Shown: piece after piece, positions 1 through 8,513 of the stretch
Layout of the letters: each line of letters opens with the position of its first letter
Position numbering within the stretch: position 1 is the stretch's first letter
Assembly (NCBI GenBank): GCA_937888955.1
Contig: CALAQW010000074.1
Span: 1 to 51,824 of the forward strand
Direction: 5' to 3'
DNA: 51,824 nucleotides
DNA from: an uncultured Alphaproteobacteria bacterium
GTDB taxonomy: Bacteria; Pseudomonadota; Alphaproteobacteria; UBA11222
Position numbers and translations under genes: made by a program
The notes under the pieces: model-generated
Seen by the model: only the letters and a program-made list of their open reading frames with translations
What the model was told of the DNA's origin: nothing
Databases searched by the model: none

Positions 1-699
1 ATGAAACGGAAGAATTGAGCCGCTGCCAGACCCGCCGCCACTATCCTCACCCCCCAGGAGAAGCGTGACATCCATTTCGGCAATTTGCGCCTCGGTGTCG
101 GCATCGGGGGGCGCGGGATCGCTTGGGGGTTCGCCGGGCTGCACATTAGTGGCAAGACCCGCGGGGACATCGACCGGCAGACCGTTTTGCCCTGTGACAT
201 TGACCGCGCCGTTTTCCACGACGATGCTGGTTGCGCCATTGGCTGCGACAAAAACGGTAAATACCGTGCCGCGAACGCCGATGGTTGCGGTTGGCGTTGC
301 GATCTTGTAGGAGGCGCTGCCCATTTTGCCGGTAACAAATCGCGCAACCCCGATGGCGGTATTGATCACCATCTTCGAGTTCTGACTTTTCGGATCATAG
401 ACGAATTCATCCAGCGTGACCTTGGAATCAGGGCCAACGGTCAGCATGGTATCGTCCAGAAAGCGAATTTTGGAGGCGCTGTCAGCGCGGGTAGCAATGA
501 CCTCATTGCTGAACACTTCGTCGGCACGGCGGATTCGACGCGTATCCGTATTCAACGAACCTTCGACCACGCGGACAACGGCTTCCGCCTTGCCGACAGG
601 TTGCGGCTGGGCGGCGGCCTGACCGTCCGTTAGCAGCGTCACCGCAAGGCCAAGCATTGATAAAAGGATGAATTTTGCTGCGATAAATTTAAGCTGCAC
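1..699 (-). CDS. FecR-domain secreted protein (C-terminus off window)
   Basis: Reading leftward from a GTG at 699 gives 233 residues with no stop before the window edge, so the C-terminus is missing. Residues 1-30 form a signal peptide (hydrophobic ILLSMLGLAVTLL, then AAAQ). The FecR-like beta domain follows: VVRVVEGSLNTDT near 41, RIRRADEVFSNEVIAT near 55-70, IRFLDDTMLTVGPDS near 78-92, and the hallmark GVRGTVF at 141-147. The visible tail is Pro/Asp-rich and then Gly/Ser-rich. GTG 699 is preferred because CAGG lies about 8 nt upstream; an in-frame GTG at 708 is the alternative. Classical FecR proteins relay iron-siderophore signals, but stand-alone secreted FecR proteins like this have mostly unknown roles. 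No sigma factor or TonB receptor is adjacent. Confidence 0.8.
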   Translation of the reverse strand, partial: MQLKFIAAKFILLSMLGLAVTLLTDGQAAAQPQPVGKAEAVVRVVEGSLNTDTRRIRRADEVFSNEVIATRADSASKIRFLDDTMLTVGPDSKVTLDEFVYDPKSQNSKMVINTAIGVARFVTGKMGSASYKIATPTATIGVRGTVFTVFVAANGATSIVVENGAVNVTGQNGLPVDVPAGLATNVQPGEPPSDPAPPDADTEAQIAEMDVTLLLGGEDSGGGSGSGSILPFH

Positions 700-1165
700 G
701 ATGCGCACCTGATTTGCTGAAACTTTTCCCCGAGAAGCCCATCATGCCCGGAATCCGATCTTCTGACAGCCTGATCTTGCTGCGTTAAGTTTTTTCACCC
801 AATCACGCCCGGTTTGACCCCCGGTTTGACCCCCGGTTTGACATTGACGACAGAACTGTGGCCGATGGCACAATCATTGCCAGCAAACAGGCAGCATGAT
901 CTCGATACCCAATGAATAATAAGAATTTGCAAAGCCATAACATTAATCCCACTATTTGGCGACTGTCGGGGGCGCTATTTGCATTCAGTTTGTTGTTCAG
1001 TTGTCGCAATTTTGCCAAAAACCTTGTTTTCTGAGGTGGTTTTGGTTGTTTGGGATGACTTTTCACCTGCCATAGGGGTAATCGCAATCGCAATCGCAGG
1101 AATTTTCGTGATCTATCGTAAGCTAATTCAAGTTTTTCACTTTTGATTATCAGGAGATAGTAGAT
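700..1165. other. Intergenic region, no convincing gene
   Basis: This 466 bp gap separates the divergent FecR-domain and rhomboid genes. It holds a triple 12-bp tandem repeat (811-843) and a short 6-bp tandem (tcgcaa units around 1079-1097). The longest reading frame here, on the minus strand, is low-complexity and repeat-derived, so it is not called. Promoters for both flanking genes should lie here, but no clear -35/-10 pair was found. Confidence 0.5.
811..843. repeat. 12-bp tandem repeat, nearly three copies
   Basis: The unit ggtttgaccccc occurs at 811-822 and 823-834, and a partial third copy (ggtttgaca) starts at 835. It is non-coding and lies between divergent genes. Confidence 0.85.
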
Positions 1166-1870
1166 TTGCGTGGTGACAGGCAGCCCGTTTTCCAGGTGCC
1201 GAAGGTCGTATCGGTTTTAGCTGTTTTTTTGGCTGTCATCCATATTGGCAGGATTCTGCTGCCCGCGGATTGGAGCTATGGTGCGATATTGCTGTTCGGG
1301 CTGGTGCCAGGGCGTTATCTCCCCCAATTCGCATGGGAAATTTATGATTTTCCCGGCGGTTTGCTATTTGCTGCGGCGCCGTTTCTGACGCATGCCTTGC
1401 TGCATGCGAATTTCCCGCATTTGCTGATTAATGGTGCTTTTTTGCTGGCCTTTGGTTCGGCGGTTGCGCGGCAATGCGGCGCGGCGCGGTTTCTGCTCCT
1501 GTCTGTTTGCTGCGCTGTGGGCGGTGCGGTGTTTCATCTGTTTTTCGCGCAAGGGTCCGGTGTGCCGATGATCGGCGCATCGGGTGCGGTATCGGGCTTG
1601 ATGGCGGCGGCATTTCGACTGGGCGCCTTGGCAGGACCGGCCTGGCAGACCTTGAATGTCAGTATCATTGTGCCGCTTAATGACCGTCGGCTGCTGATCG
1701 TTTGCGCTGTCTGGTTGGGATTGAATGCGGTAATCGGCCTGTTTGTCGGCCAAATTGGCGGCCAGACAATTCAAATTGCCTGGCAGGCCCATATTGGCGG
1801 CTTTCTGACGGGATTATTGATGGTTCCGCTGTTTGCAAGACGGCGCGGCTGGCCCGGGGAGTGGCGCTGA
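1166..1870 (+). CDS. Rhomboid family intramembrane serine protease
   Basis: Predicted polytopic inner-membrane protease of 234 residues that would cleave transmembrane substrates within the bilayer. The rhomboid hallmarks are visible: HALLHANFPHLLIN at 76-89, with His85 and Asn89 in the oxyanion region; GASG with the nucleophile Ser139; and the catalytic His209 in QAHIGGF. About six hydrophobic segments fit the minimal six-TM rhomboid core, with no added cytosolic domain. The start is a TTG at 1166, supported by AGGAG at 1152-1156, about 9 nt upstream. The substrate is unknown. The downstream DUF4389 gene is on the same strand but 117 nt away. Confidence 0.88.
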   Translation: MRGDRQPVFQVPKVVSVLAVFLAVIHIGRILLPADWSYGAILLFGLVPGRYLPQFAWEIYDFPGGLLFAAAPFLTHALLHANFPHLLINGAFLLAFGSAVARQCGAARFLLLSVCCAVGGAVFHLFFAQGSGVPMIGASGAVSGLMAAAFRLGALAGPAWQTLNVSIIVPLNDRRLLIVCAVWLGLNAVIGLFVGQIGGQTIQIAWQAHIGGFLTGLLMVPLFARRRGWPGEWR

Positions 1871-1987
1871 GGTAAGGCGCGCCCTTGAAATCAGGGCAAT
1901 GTAATGCCCAGATAAAAAGGGCTGCTTTCGGGGGAAGAACCCGGTTCGTGGCCACAAGTTGACCATGTTCACAAGAGGATGATCGCG

Positions 1988-2317
1988 ATGAGCGACGCAA
2001 ATTCTGCAAATGACGCCAACACCGCCGCGCCGGATGCCCCCGAGCTTGAGGCGGAGAAATCCCCGCCCTTGTGGCAACGGCTGCTCTATATGCTTGGCTT
2101 TGCGTTTCTGGCTTACCTTGCCTTCTGGGCGATTTTACTGCTGAGCGCGCTGCAATTCATCTTCGTCGCCCTGAATAGCGACAAGAACAATGAACTTGCC
2201 GGTTTTACCCGCAATCTTCTGCTTTATCTGGGGGAAGCGCTGGGCTTCATTGCATTCATGCGCGATGAGCGGCCCTTTCCGTTCGGCCCGTTTCCGAAAG
2301 CAAATGCCGAAGAGTAA
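1988..2317 (+). CDS. DUF4389 small membrane protein
   Basis: A 109-residue protein. The N-terminus is acidic and Ala/Asn-rich, a hydrophobic segment follows at about 30-60 (LLYMLGFAFLAYLAFWAILLLSALQFIFVAL), and the C-terminal part carries NNELAGFTRNLLLYLGEALGFIAFMRDERPFPFGPFP. This layout, including the closing E-x-PFPFGPFP, is typical of DUF4389. The ATG at 1988 is chosen over 1979 because AGAGGA (1974-1979) gives about 8 nt spacing to 1988 and overlaps the earlier codon. Function is unknown; family members are one- or two-TM accessory membrane proteins. Confidence 0.78.
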   Translation: MSDANSANDANTAAPDAPELEAEKSPPLWQRLLYMLGFAFLAYLAFWAILLLSALQFIFVALNSDKNNELAGFTRNLLLYLGEALGFIAFMRDERPFPFGPFPKANAEE

Positions 2318-2373
2318 GCGTTTGCCGGCCCGGTCGGCGGGCAAGTGCCGACAGCGCACTGTCGTGACGGGGG

Positions 2374-2883
2374 CTAGATAAACGGATCATAGGCCCATTG
2401 CAGCAGGGCCTGACGTTGCCGTGGGCGGCAGAAAATATCGCCCGGCTCGCAATTGGCGCGAATTTGCCCTGCATGCCGCGCAAAACTGCGCCAGCGTTTT
2501 ATCTGAATCTCATCGATCTCGGCCAGCCGCCGCCCCAGATAATAGCGGCAATACCATTGAAACCAGCCACGCGGATCGGGGCCGTAGATCCATCCCTTTT
2601 CGCGCCAGTAAGAGAGCGGCTTGCGGCTTTTTACCCCGAAATAATTGAGGTCGGGGTCTGGCGTCTTGCTCAGCTTCGCCTCCGCGAACCAGTCTTCCGG
2701 AAACTCCTCGCGGCAGTCATTGCAATATTTTCCCTCAAACACCCCAAGCGACAGCATCTGCCTGGGCGAAAAATGCGGTGCGAAGCCATCGGCGAACTGT
2801 TCGCCCATCGGTGCGGTAATTTCATAGCTGTAATCTGACTGCATCCGGTCCTTGACTGTAATGACCGTGCCGATCTCATACAT
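2374..2883 (-). CDS. Conserved protein of unknown function, Cys- and Trp-rich
   Basis: A 169-residue soluble protein with a very distinctive sequence that I recognise only as a widespread uncharacterised family. It has GKYCNDC at 51-57 followed by FPEDWF, then YFGVKSRKPLSYW near 81-93, and GWIYGPDPRGWFQWYCRYY near 97-115. The end is RHAGQIRANC (C145), FCRPRQRQALLQWAYDPF (C152). Five cysteines and many aromatic and Arg residues could bind a metal or nucleic acid, but no catalytic motif can be named. It has no signal peptide or TM. It is transcribed alone on the minus strand, between the DUF4389 gene and the catabolic block. The ATG start at 2883 gives MYEIGTVITVKDR. Confidence 0.72.
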   Translation of the reverse strand: MYEIGTVITVKDRMQSDYSYEITAPMGEQFADGFAPHFSPRQMLSLGVFEGKYCNDCREEFPEDWFAEAKLSKTPDPDLNYFGVKSRKPLSYWREKGWIYGPDPRGWFQWYCRYYLGRRLAEIDEIQIKRWRSFARHAGQIRANCEPGDIFCRPRQRQALLQWAYDPFI

Positions 2884-3098
2884 GCGGCTCGCCTTTCTGC
2901 GCTGTTTCGCGGGATGTCATTCCTGAGTTAAGCGCTGTGCTGCCCCGTTGAAAGGCCGATGGCTGATTTTCCGTAATCCGCCGGGCACGCCGCTTCCGAT
3001 CTTCTGCCCGCCCGAATGTGATTGGTAGACCGCTTGATTTTGGGGCAATATGAATCTCTCATAAGAAATACAACAAGACAGAACAGGGGAGACGCCAG

Positions 3099-3668
3099 AT
3101 GAAAACCTCTAAACCGCGCATCGCGCCGTTGGCTGAAGGTGAATGGACTGACGAGCAGGCCAAGGTGCTCAGCCGCTTCAAGGGCAAGGATCATGATTTC
3201 GGCACCGGGCTTGTCTATAACGTCATCGGTACGCTCGCCAATCATTGGGAGGCGTACAAGAAATTCGGCGTCTGGGGCAATCATGTGCTGGGGGACACGT
3301 CCAGCCTGCCGCCGCGCGAGCGGGAAATTCTGATCCTCAGGATCGGTTGGCTGTGTCAGGCTGAATATGAATGGGGCCAGCATGTGCTGATCGGCAAGCA
3401 GGCGGGGCTGACTGACGAGGAAATCGCCCGTATCAAGGAAGGCCCCGACGCGCCCGGTTGGGACGCGTTCGATGCAACGCTGCTGCGCGCGGTGGATGAG
3501 CTTCGCGCAGATGCGTTCATCTCCGACAAGACCTGGAACGCGCTTGCCGAGCGCTACAACAAGCATCAGCTGATGGACGTGGTTTTCGCGGTCGGTCAGT
3601 ACAATATGGTGTCGATGGCGCTCAACAGCTTCGGGGTGCAGCTCGACGATGGCGTCAAAGGCTTCTGA
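3099..3668 (+). CDS. Carboxymuconolactone decarboxylase (CMD/AhpD-like) family protein
   Basis: A 189-residue all-helical protein of the CMD/AhpD superfamily. The diagnostic stretch is LPPREREILILRIGWLCQAEYEWGQHVLIGKQAGLTDEEIARI: the Cys-x3-Glu-Trp-x2-His pattern used by the family. There is only one Cys here, so AhpD-type CxxC redox chemistry is unlikely. The C-terminal half repeats the helical fold. In catabolic clusters these proteins act as decarboxylases, hydrolases or isomerases, and the substrate cannot be read. The RBS is AGGGGAGA just upstream of ATG 3099. It is the first gene of a co-directional block and lies 23 nt before an SDR gene. Confidence 0.85.
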   Translation: MKTSKPRIAPLAEGEWTDEQAKVLSRFKGKDHDFGTGLVYNVIGTLANHWEAYKKFGVWGNHVLGDTSSLPPREREILILRIGWLCQAEYEWGQHVLIGKQAGLTDEEIARIKEGPDAPGWDAFDATLLRAVDELRADAFISDKTWNALAERYNKHQLMDVVFAVGQYNMVSMALNSFGVQLDDGVKGF

Positions 3669-3691
3669 GCCACGGATCGGGGAGGAATTCC

Positions 3692-4480
3692 ATGCGTTTG
3701 GAAGGCAAGAAAGCCATCGTCATCGGCGCCGGTCAGACACCGGGGGAAACGATCGGCAACGGCCGGGCAACAGCCATGTTGTTCGCCCGCGAGGGGGCGC
3801 AGGTGATGTGCGTCGACAAGCGTCGCGAGTCCGCGCAGGACACGGTCGATTTGATCGAGAAGGAAGGCGGCACCGCCTTCGCCTATGAATGCGACATCAC
3901 ATCGGAAGCCGCCAATGTCGCGCTTGTCGCGGCAGCGCGGGAGACGATGGGCCGCATCGACATCCTGCATAACAATGTCGGCATCGGCGCGGGCGACGCG
4001 CCGCCGCACGCGCTGTCCGAGGAAGGCTATGACCGGATCATGCTCGTCAATCTCAAGGCGATGTGGCTGACCTGCAAACATGTGATCCCGGTCATGCGCG
4101 AGCAGCAATCGGGTGCCATCGTCAATATCTCTTCGGCGGCCGCGGTCTCGTCGGGCGGCATCACCGCCTATGAAATCTCCAAGGCGGGGGTGAACAAGCT
4201 CACCACCTCGATCGCCATGTCGAATGCCAAATATGGCATCCGCTGCAACTGCATCATGCCGGGACTGATGGACACGCCGATGGCGATTGAGGGCAATGTC
4301 GCGGCGCGCGGTATCTCACGCGATGAGGTGCGGCAGATGCGTGACCGGTTGGTGCCGCTCAGGCGCAAGATGGGGTCGGGCTGGGATGTGGCGTATGGTG
4401 CGCTCTATCTTGCCTCCGACGAGGCGGATTTCGTGACCGGCGCGATTCTGCCGATCGATGGCGGTCATTGCGCGCAATAG
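3692..4480 (+). CDS. SDR family oxidoreductase
   Basis: NAD(P)-dependent short-chain dehydrogenase of 262 residues. The Rossmann Gly motif is atypical: IGAGQTPGETIGNGRA (11-26) carries a few extra residues compared with TGxxxGIG. D42 in VDKR suggests NAD(H) preference. NNVG is at 94-97, the catalytic Ser is in ISSAAA (about 147-148), and Tyr160 and Lys164 are in YEISK. The C-terminus DGGH is typical. GGGGAGGAATTCC provides a strong RBS for ATG 3692. It probably oxidises a hydroxyl in the same pathway as the preceding CMD protein; the substrate is unknown. Confidence 0.9.
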   Translation: MRLEGKKAIVIGAGQTPGETIGNGRATAMLFAREGAQVMCVDKRRESAQDTVDLIEKEGGTAFAYECDITSEAANVALVAAARETMGRIDILHNNVGIGAGDAPPHALSEEGYDRIMLVNLKAMWLTCKHVIPVMREQQSGAIVNISSAAAVSSGGITAYEISKAGVNKLTTSIAMSNAKYGIRCNCIMPGLMDTPMAIEGNVAARGISRDEVRQMRDRLVPLRRKMGSGWDVAYGALYLASDEADFVTGAILPIDGGHCAQ

Positions 4481-4501
4481 CGGCAAGGACGCACGCACCC
4501 C

Positions 4502-5059
4502 ATGAGTGAGGATCCCGCGCCCCGTGAAGCCGACAGCGAGCTGCCTTTCGTCATCGAGCCGGCGACGCTCGAGGATGTCGAGGCCTGCTGCCTGATCGAG
4601 TGTGAGGCGGCGCGTGCCTATCGCGATGCCGGGCTTGAGGCCGCCTATGCCTTGCCCGGTGTGCCGCGTGCGGCAATCAGGCAGGCGATTGCCGATCGCA
4701 TGCTGTGGATGGCGCGCTGGCAGGCGCCCGATATGCCTGTCGGCTTTGCCCTGGCGCGCTATATCGACGGGCAGGTGCATCTGCATGAGCTTGATGTTCT
4801 GCCGCTGTTTCAACGGCAAGGGGTGGGCCGCGCATTGGTGCGGCATCTGCTCGGTTGGGCGCATCAGGAGGGGCTGTCGCGGGTCACGCTGCTGACATTT
4901 CAGGATGTGCCGTGGAATGCGCCATTCTATCGCCGGCTTGGTTTTGAAACGCTGGCCGAAACCGAACGCGGGCCGCAATTCATTCGTCTGGTTCGGCATG
5001 AGCATATGATCGGCTTGCCTGAAATTGCACCGCGCGTGGCGCTGATGTTCCGGCTGTAA
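4502..5059 (+). CDS. GNAT family N-acetyltransferase
   Basis: A 185-residue acyl-CoA-dependent acyltransferase. The GNAT core is clear: beta4 VHLHELDVLPLF, then the acetyl-CoA pyrophosphate loop QRQGVGRALV (the Q/R-x-x-G-x-G/A motif), then WAHQEGLSRVTLLTFQDVPWNAPFYRRLGF, the usual motif-B ending. The N-terminal 15 residues are polar and poorly conserved in type. It starts 22 nt after the SDR stop, so it is probably co-transcribed. The acceptor substrate cannot be deduced. Confidence 0.87.
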   Translation: MSEDPAPREADSELPFVIEPATLEDVEACCLIECEAARAYRDAGLEAAYALPGVPRAAIRQAIADRMLWMARWQAPDMPVGFALARYIDGQVHLHELDVLPLFQRQGVGRALVRHLLGWAHQEGLSRVTLLTFQDVPWNAPFYRRLGFETLAETERGPQFIRLVRHEHMIGLPEIAPRVALMFRL

Positions 5060-5139
5060 CTGACCGGCCGCGTACCGGGATCTGGTTTGCGTAAGTGAGA
5101 ATTCAATAATCAGAACAAGGAACAAGGGAGGACAACAGG

Positions 5140-5997
5140 ATGAAAGACGTCAAGGGAAAGGTCGCATTCATATCAGGCGGCGCAAGCGGTATGGGGCTTG
5201 GCATGGCGCGTGCCTTCGCTGAAGCCGGCATGAAGGTGATGATCGGCGATATCGAACGCGCGCCGCTTGAGCGTGCGGTGGAAGAGCTGAGGCAGAAGGG
5301 GGCCGAAGCTGACGGCGTCGTTGTCGATGTCACCGATATGGAAGCGGTGGAGGCCGCGGCCCAGGCAACGGTCGAGCGGTTCGGCAAGGTGCATGTGGTT
5401 TGCAACAATGCCGGCGTCCCTGTTGGGGGGCATTCGGAAACCTGCAATATGCGCAACTGGCACTGGGTGGTCGATGTCAATCTGTGGGGTGTTGTGCATG
5501 GGCTGCAGGCTTTCGTGCCGCGCATCATGTCCCATGGCGAGGGCGGGCATGTGGTCAATACCGCCTCGATGGCGGGGATGTACGGCCTGCGTGGCGCGGG
5601 GCCTTATAATGCCACGAAATTCGCCGTTGTCGGTATATCGGAAACCATGATGGCCGAACATAGCCGCGATAATCTCAATATCTCTGTGCTGTGTCCGGGG
5701 ATCGTCGCAACCAATATCGGCACGGCAGGCCGTAATCGCGCCGATAAATATGGCGGTGCCGTCGCGCCGAGCGAAAAGGACGGCACCGCCGCCGCGCTTG
5801 CCAAGGGGCTTGATCCCGATGCGGTTGGCCGGCAGGTGCTGGAGGCGATCCAGGACGAGCAGCCATACATCTTCACCGATCCGGGGCTGCGCTATCTGAT
5901 CGAGCGGCGCACGAAATATATTCTCGCCGGTTATGACTGGGCGGAGAACTGCAAGGCGCTTGAAGGAATCGAACAATCCGGCTTGCTGCCGGGTTGA
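5140..5997 (+). CDS. SDR family oxidoreductase
   Basis: Classical-type SDR of 285 residues, longer than the usual 250 owing to a C-terminal extension. It has SGGASGMGLGMA at 12-23, D37 (GDIER) implying NAD, NNAG at 89-92, Ser143 in NTASMAG, and Y156-N-A-T-K160. PGIVATNI follows the active site. The tail (DEQPYIFTDPGLRYLIERRTKYI...) resembles SDRs that act on bulky hydrophobic alcohols or steroids, but this is only suggestive. The RBS is GGGAGGACAAC. It is the second SDR in the block, which suggests two successive or alternative alcohol oxidations. Confidence 0.9.
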   Translation: MKDVKGKVAFISGGASGMGLGMARAFAEAGMKVMIGDIERAPLERAVEELRQKGAEADGVVVDVTDMEAVEAAAQATVERFGKVHVVCNNAGVPVGGHSETCNMRNWHWVVDVNLWGVVHGLQAFVPRIMSHGEGGHVVNTASMAGMYGLRGAGPYNATKFAVVGISETMMAEHSRDNLNISVLCPGIVATNIGTAGRNRADKYGGAVAPSEKDGTAAALAKGLDPDAVGRQVLEAIQDEQPYIFTDPGLRYLIERRTKYILAGYDWAENCKALEGIEQSGLLPG

Positions 5998-6073
5998 TCG
6001 GCGGGCAACATCATTGCCTGCGATAATCACCAAAAAAATCGTATAACTCAATCATCTAGTAGGGAGTAGACGG

Positions 6074-6967
6074 ATGAAAATCGGATTTATCGGCGTTGGC
6101 CACATGGGTGGGCCGATGTGCCGCAATATTATCAAGAAAAGCGGTTTTGACGTGACCGTATTCGATCTCAACAAGGAGGCTGTCGCCGCCTGCGTCGAAG
6201 TGGGCGGCAAGGCCGCCGCGACCATGGCCGATGCGATTTCGGGTATGGATGTCATCATGACGTCGCTGCCCATGCCCAAGGATGTCGAGGCGGTGGCGCT
6301 GGGGCCGGGCGGGATTGCCGAACACGCCAGGTCAGGCGCGATCTATGCCGATCTTTCCACCAACTCGCCGACCGTTATCCGCCGGGTGGCCGATGCATTA
6401 TCGGATAAAGGGGTGACGACGATCGACGCGCCGGTATCGGGCGGCGTGATCGGCGCGGAAAAGGGCACGATCGCCATCATGGTGGGCGGTGACAAGGGCG
6501 CCTATGACACCTGCATGCCGATCTTTGAATCCTTTGGTCAGAACGTCTCTTATCTGGGCGGGCTCGGCAGTGGTTGTATCGCCAAGATCGTCAATAACAT
6601 GATTGCCTTCTGCAACATGGCGGCAGGCGCCGAGGGGCTGATGCTTGGCGCGGTGGCCGGTATCGATCCCGAAGCGCTCAATGAGGTGATCCGCAACAGC
6701 TCCGGCAACTCGATGGGTTATCGCGGTGTTGCGCATAAGAGTTTGAATGGCGATTGGTCGGCGACCTTTACCGTCGATCTGGCCTATAAGGACATGCATC
6801 TTGCGCTGGAGCTTGCCGATGAGCTGTCCGTGCCCCTGTCGCTCAGCCCGCAGGTGCATAATCTGATGCGCATGGCGCGCGGGCTTGGCTATGGCGGGGA
6901 CGATGCCACCGCCATGATGCGGGTTTACGAAAATGCGCTGGGACGCGAGGTGCGCAAGAAGTCCTGA
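6074..6967 (+). CDS. 3-hydroxyisobutyrate dehydrogenase-like NAD(P)-dependent oxidoreductase
   Basis: A 297-residue beta-hydroxyacid dehydrogenase. The N-terminal Rossmann motif is GFIGVGHMGGPMCRNI (4-19), with D33 (VFDLNK) for NAD. The substrate-binding signature is DAPVSGG (about 118-124), and the catalytic Lys lies in GSGCIAKIVNNM. The C-terminal helical domain is full length. Family members oxidise 3-hydroxyisobutyrate, tartronate semialdehyde, or reduce succinic semialdehyde; the present substrate cannot be assigned. The RBS AGGGAG is at 6061-6066. Its stop codon (TGA 6965-6967) lies inside the first copy of the 24-bp tandem repeat. Confidence 0.88.
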   Translation: MKIGFIGVGHMGGPMCRNIIKKSGFDVTVFDLNKEAVAACVEVGGKAAATMADAISGMDVIMTSLPMPKDVEAVALGPGGIAEHARSGAIYADLSTNSPTVIRRVADALSDKGVTTIDAPVSGGVIGAEKGTIAIMVGGDKGAYDTCMPIFESFGQNVSYLGGLGSGCIAKIVNNMIAFCNMAAGAEGLMLGAVAGIDPEALNEVIRNSSGNSMGYRGVAHKSLNGDWSATFTVDLAYKDMHLALELADELSVPLSLSPQVHNLMRMARGLGYGGDDATAMMRVYENALGREVRKKS

Positions 6968-7034
6968 GCAATTTCGTTCACGGATCCCTGAGCAATTTCG
7001 TTCACGGATCCCTGAGCAATTTCGTTCACGGATC
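6963..7034. repeat. Three perfect 24-bp tandem repeats spanning a stop codon
   Basis: Three identical 24-bp units (each beginning cctgagcaattt and ending cacggatc) run at 6963-6986, 6987-7010 and 7011-7034 with no mismatch. The first unit supplies the TGA of the upstream dehydrogenase. A terminator hairpin follows directly at 7040. Perfect identity suggests recent slippage. Confidence 0.95.
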
Positions 7035-7039
7035 AATGA

Positions 7040-7079
7040 CCCGGCGGCCATCTTTTAATACAAATGGTCGCCGGGTTTT
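7040..7079 (+). terminator. Rho-independent terminator
   Basis: The left arm cccggcggccat (7040-7051) pairs with atggtcgccggg (7064-7075) with one mismatch, followed by TTTT (7076-7079). It ends transcripts from the dehydrogenase gene and precedes the MFS gene. Confidence 0.82.
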
Positions 7080-7139
7080 GCTTGCCGCCAGCCGCCCGCA
7101 ATGCTTTGCTTGAAAAAACAAAAATGGGGAGGCAGCATC

Positions 7140-8468
7140 ATGGCCAATGTGGATGAGGCAATACCCGCCGACGCGGCGGTGCCTGAGGAAAAGGCAACCA
7201 GTTTCAGTAAACCCTATATCCGCTATGTCGTCGGTATCCTGACTGTCGTCTACGTCTTCAATTTCATCGACCGGCAGATCCTGTCGATCCTGCTGCCTTC
7301 CATCAAGGCGGAGTTCGAGTTGAGCGATACCGCGCTTGGCTTTCTTACCGGATTCGCATTCGCGGCGTTTTACGCGACCCTCGGCATGCCGATCGCACGG
7401 CTTGCCGATCGCCATTCGCGGGTGAATATCATCGCCATTTCGTTGAGCATCTGGAGCCTGATGACGATGCTGTGCGGGGCGGCCGCGAATTTCTGGCATC
7501 TGTTGCTGGCGCGGATCGGTGTGGGTATCGGCGAAGCGGGCGGCAGTCCGCCATCGCATTCTCTGATTGCTGATTATGTGCCCGTTGATGGCCGCAGCAC
7601 GGCGCTTGGGATTTACTCGCTCGGTGTCTCGATCGGAATTTTGTTCGGGTTTCTGGCGGGTGGCTGGCTTGATGAATTTTTTGGCTGGCGTACGGCGTTT
7701 TTCGTTGTCGGGCTGCCCGGTATCCTGCTCGCCATTATTCTGAAACTGACATTGAAGGAACCGCCGCGCGGTCATTCCGAAGGTATCGCGCAGCTGGAAG
7801 GCGATCATCCCACTGTTGCTGAAGTTGTGCGTCATTTATGGGGCCAGCGCGCCTTCCGGCACATCGCGCTGGCCAGTGCCCTGCATGCCTTTGTCGGTTA
7901 CGGGGTTATCCAGTGGATGCCGTCCTTCCTGCACCGCACCCATGAGATGCCGACCTGGGAAATCGGTTCCTGGCTGGCGCCGATTATCGGCATTGGCGGC
8001 GGTCTGGGCAGCGTGTTGGGCGGGGTTCTGGCCGACCGGCTGGCCAAGCGCGATATCCGCTGGCAGATGTGGATTTCCGCGCTTGGTCTTTTTATCGGCG
8101 CGCCCTTTGCGGTCGGCGTCTATATTTCGCCCGATCCCTATACCTCTTTGTTATTCCTTGCGATTCCGACTGTGATTATCGCGGTTTATCATGGCCCGGT
8201 TTATGCCATGACCCAGGCGCTTGCACCCTTGCGGATGCGGGCGGTGGCGGCGGCAGTGCTGCTGTTTGTCACCAACATCATCGGGCTTGGTTTCGGGCCG
8301 CAGATTGTCGGCATCATCAGCGATCTGCTGAAACCGGAATTCGGGCTCGACTCGTTGCGTTATGCGTTGCTGATCGTCTCTTCCCTCTATCTCTGGTCGG
8401 GGCTTCACTATCTGCTGGCGGCGCGCACCTTGCGTGAGGACTTGGCACGGGTGAAGAATTCGGCATAG
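7140..8468 (+). CDS. MFS transporter (spinster-like)
   Basis: A 442-residue carrier with about 12 hydrophobic segments. TM1 carries FNFIDRQILSILLPSIKAEFELSDTALGFLTG, and the TM2-3 loop has GMPIARLADRHSRVNIIAISLSIWSLMT, both typical of spinster-type MFS proteins common in alphaproteobacterial degraders. The ATG at 7140 follows GGGGAGG with good spacing; a longer frame opening at 7101 has no RBS and overlaps the terminator region. Its place between catabolic genes suggests uptake of the pathway substrate, by inference only. Confidence 0.87.
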   Translation: MANVDEAIPADAAVPEEKATSFSKPYIRYVVGILTVVYVFNFIDRQILSILLPSIKAEFELSDTALGFLTGFAFAAFYATLGMPIARLADRHSRVNIIAISLSIWSLMTMLCGAAANFWHLLLARIGVGIGEAGGSPPSHSLIADYVPVDGRSTALGIYSLGVSIGILFGFLAGGWLDEFFGWRTAFFVVGLPGILLAIILKLTLKEPPRGHSEGIAQLEGDHPTVAEVVRHLWGQRAFRHIALASALHAFVGYGVIQWMPSFLHRTHEMPTWEIGSWLAPIIGIGGGLGSVLGGVLADRLAKRDIRWQMWISALGLFIGAPFAVGVYISPDPYTSLLFLAIPTVIIAVYHGPVYAMTQALAPLRMRAVAAAVLLFVTNIIGLGFGPQIVGIISDLLKPEFGLDSLRYALLIVSSLYLWSGLHYLLAARTLREDLARVKNSA

Positions 8469-8513
8469 TAGGGGCAGCTGGACAAACGCAAAAACAAATC
8501 AGGGAGGTTGAAG

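Noticed and set aside
803-1093. 96-residue reading frame on the minus strand in the FecR-rhomboid spacer
   Set aside because: Its C-terminus is produced by the 12-bp tandem repeat, and it has no recognisable domain or RBS.
6963-7034. CRISPR array
   Set aside because: The repeats are directly adjacent with no spacers, and there are no cas genes.
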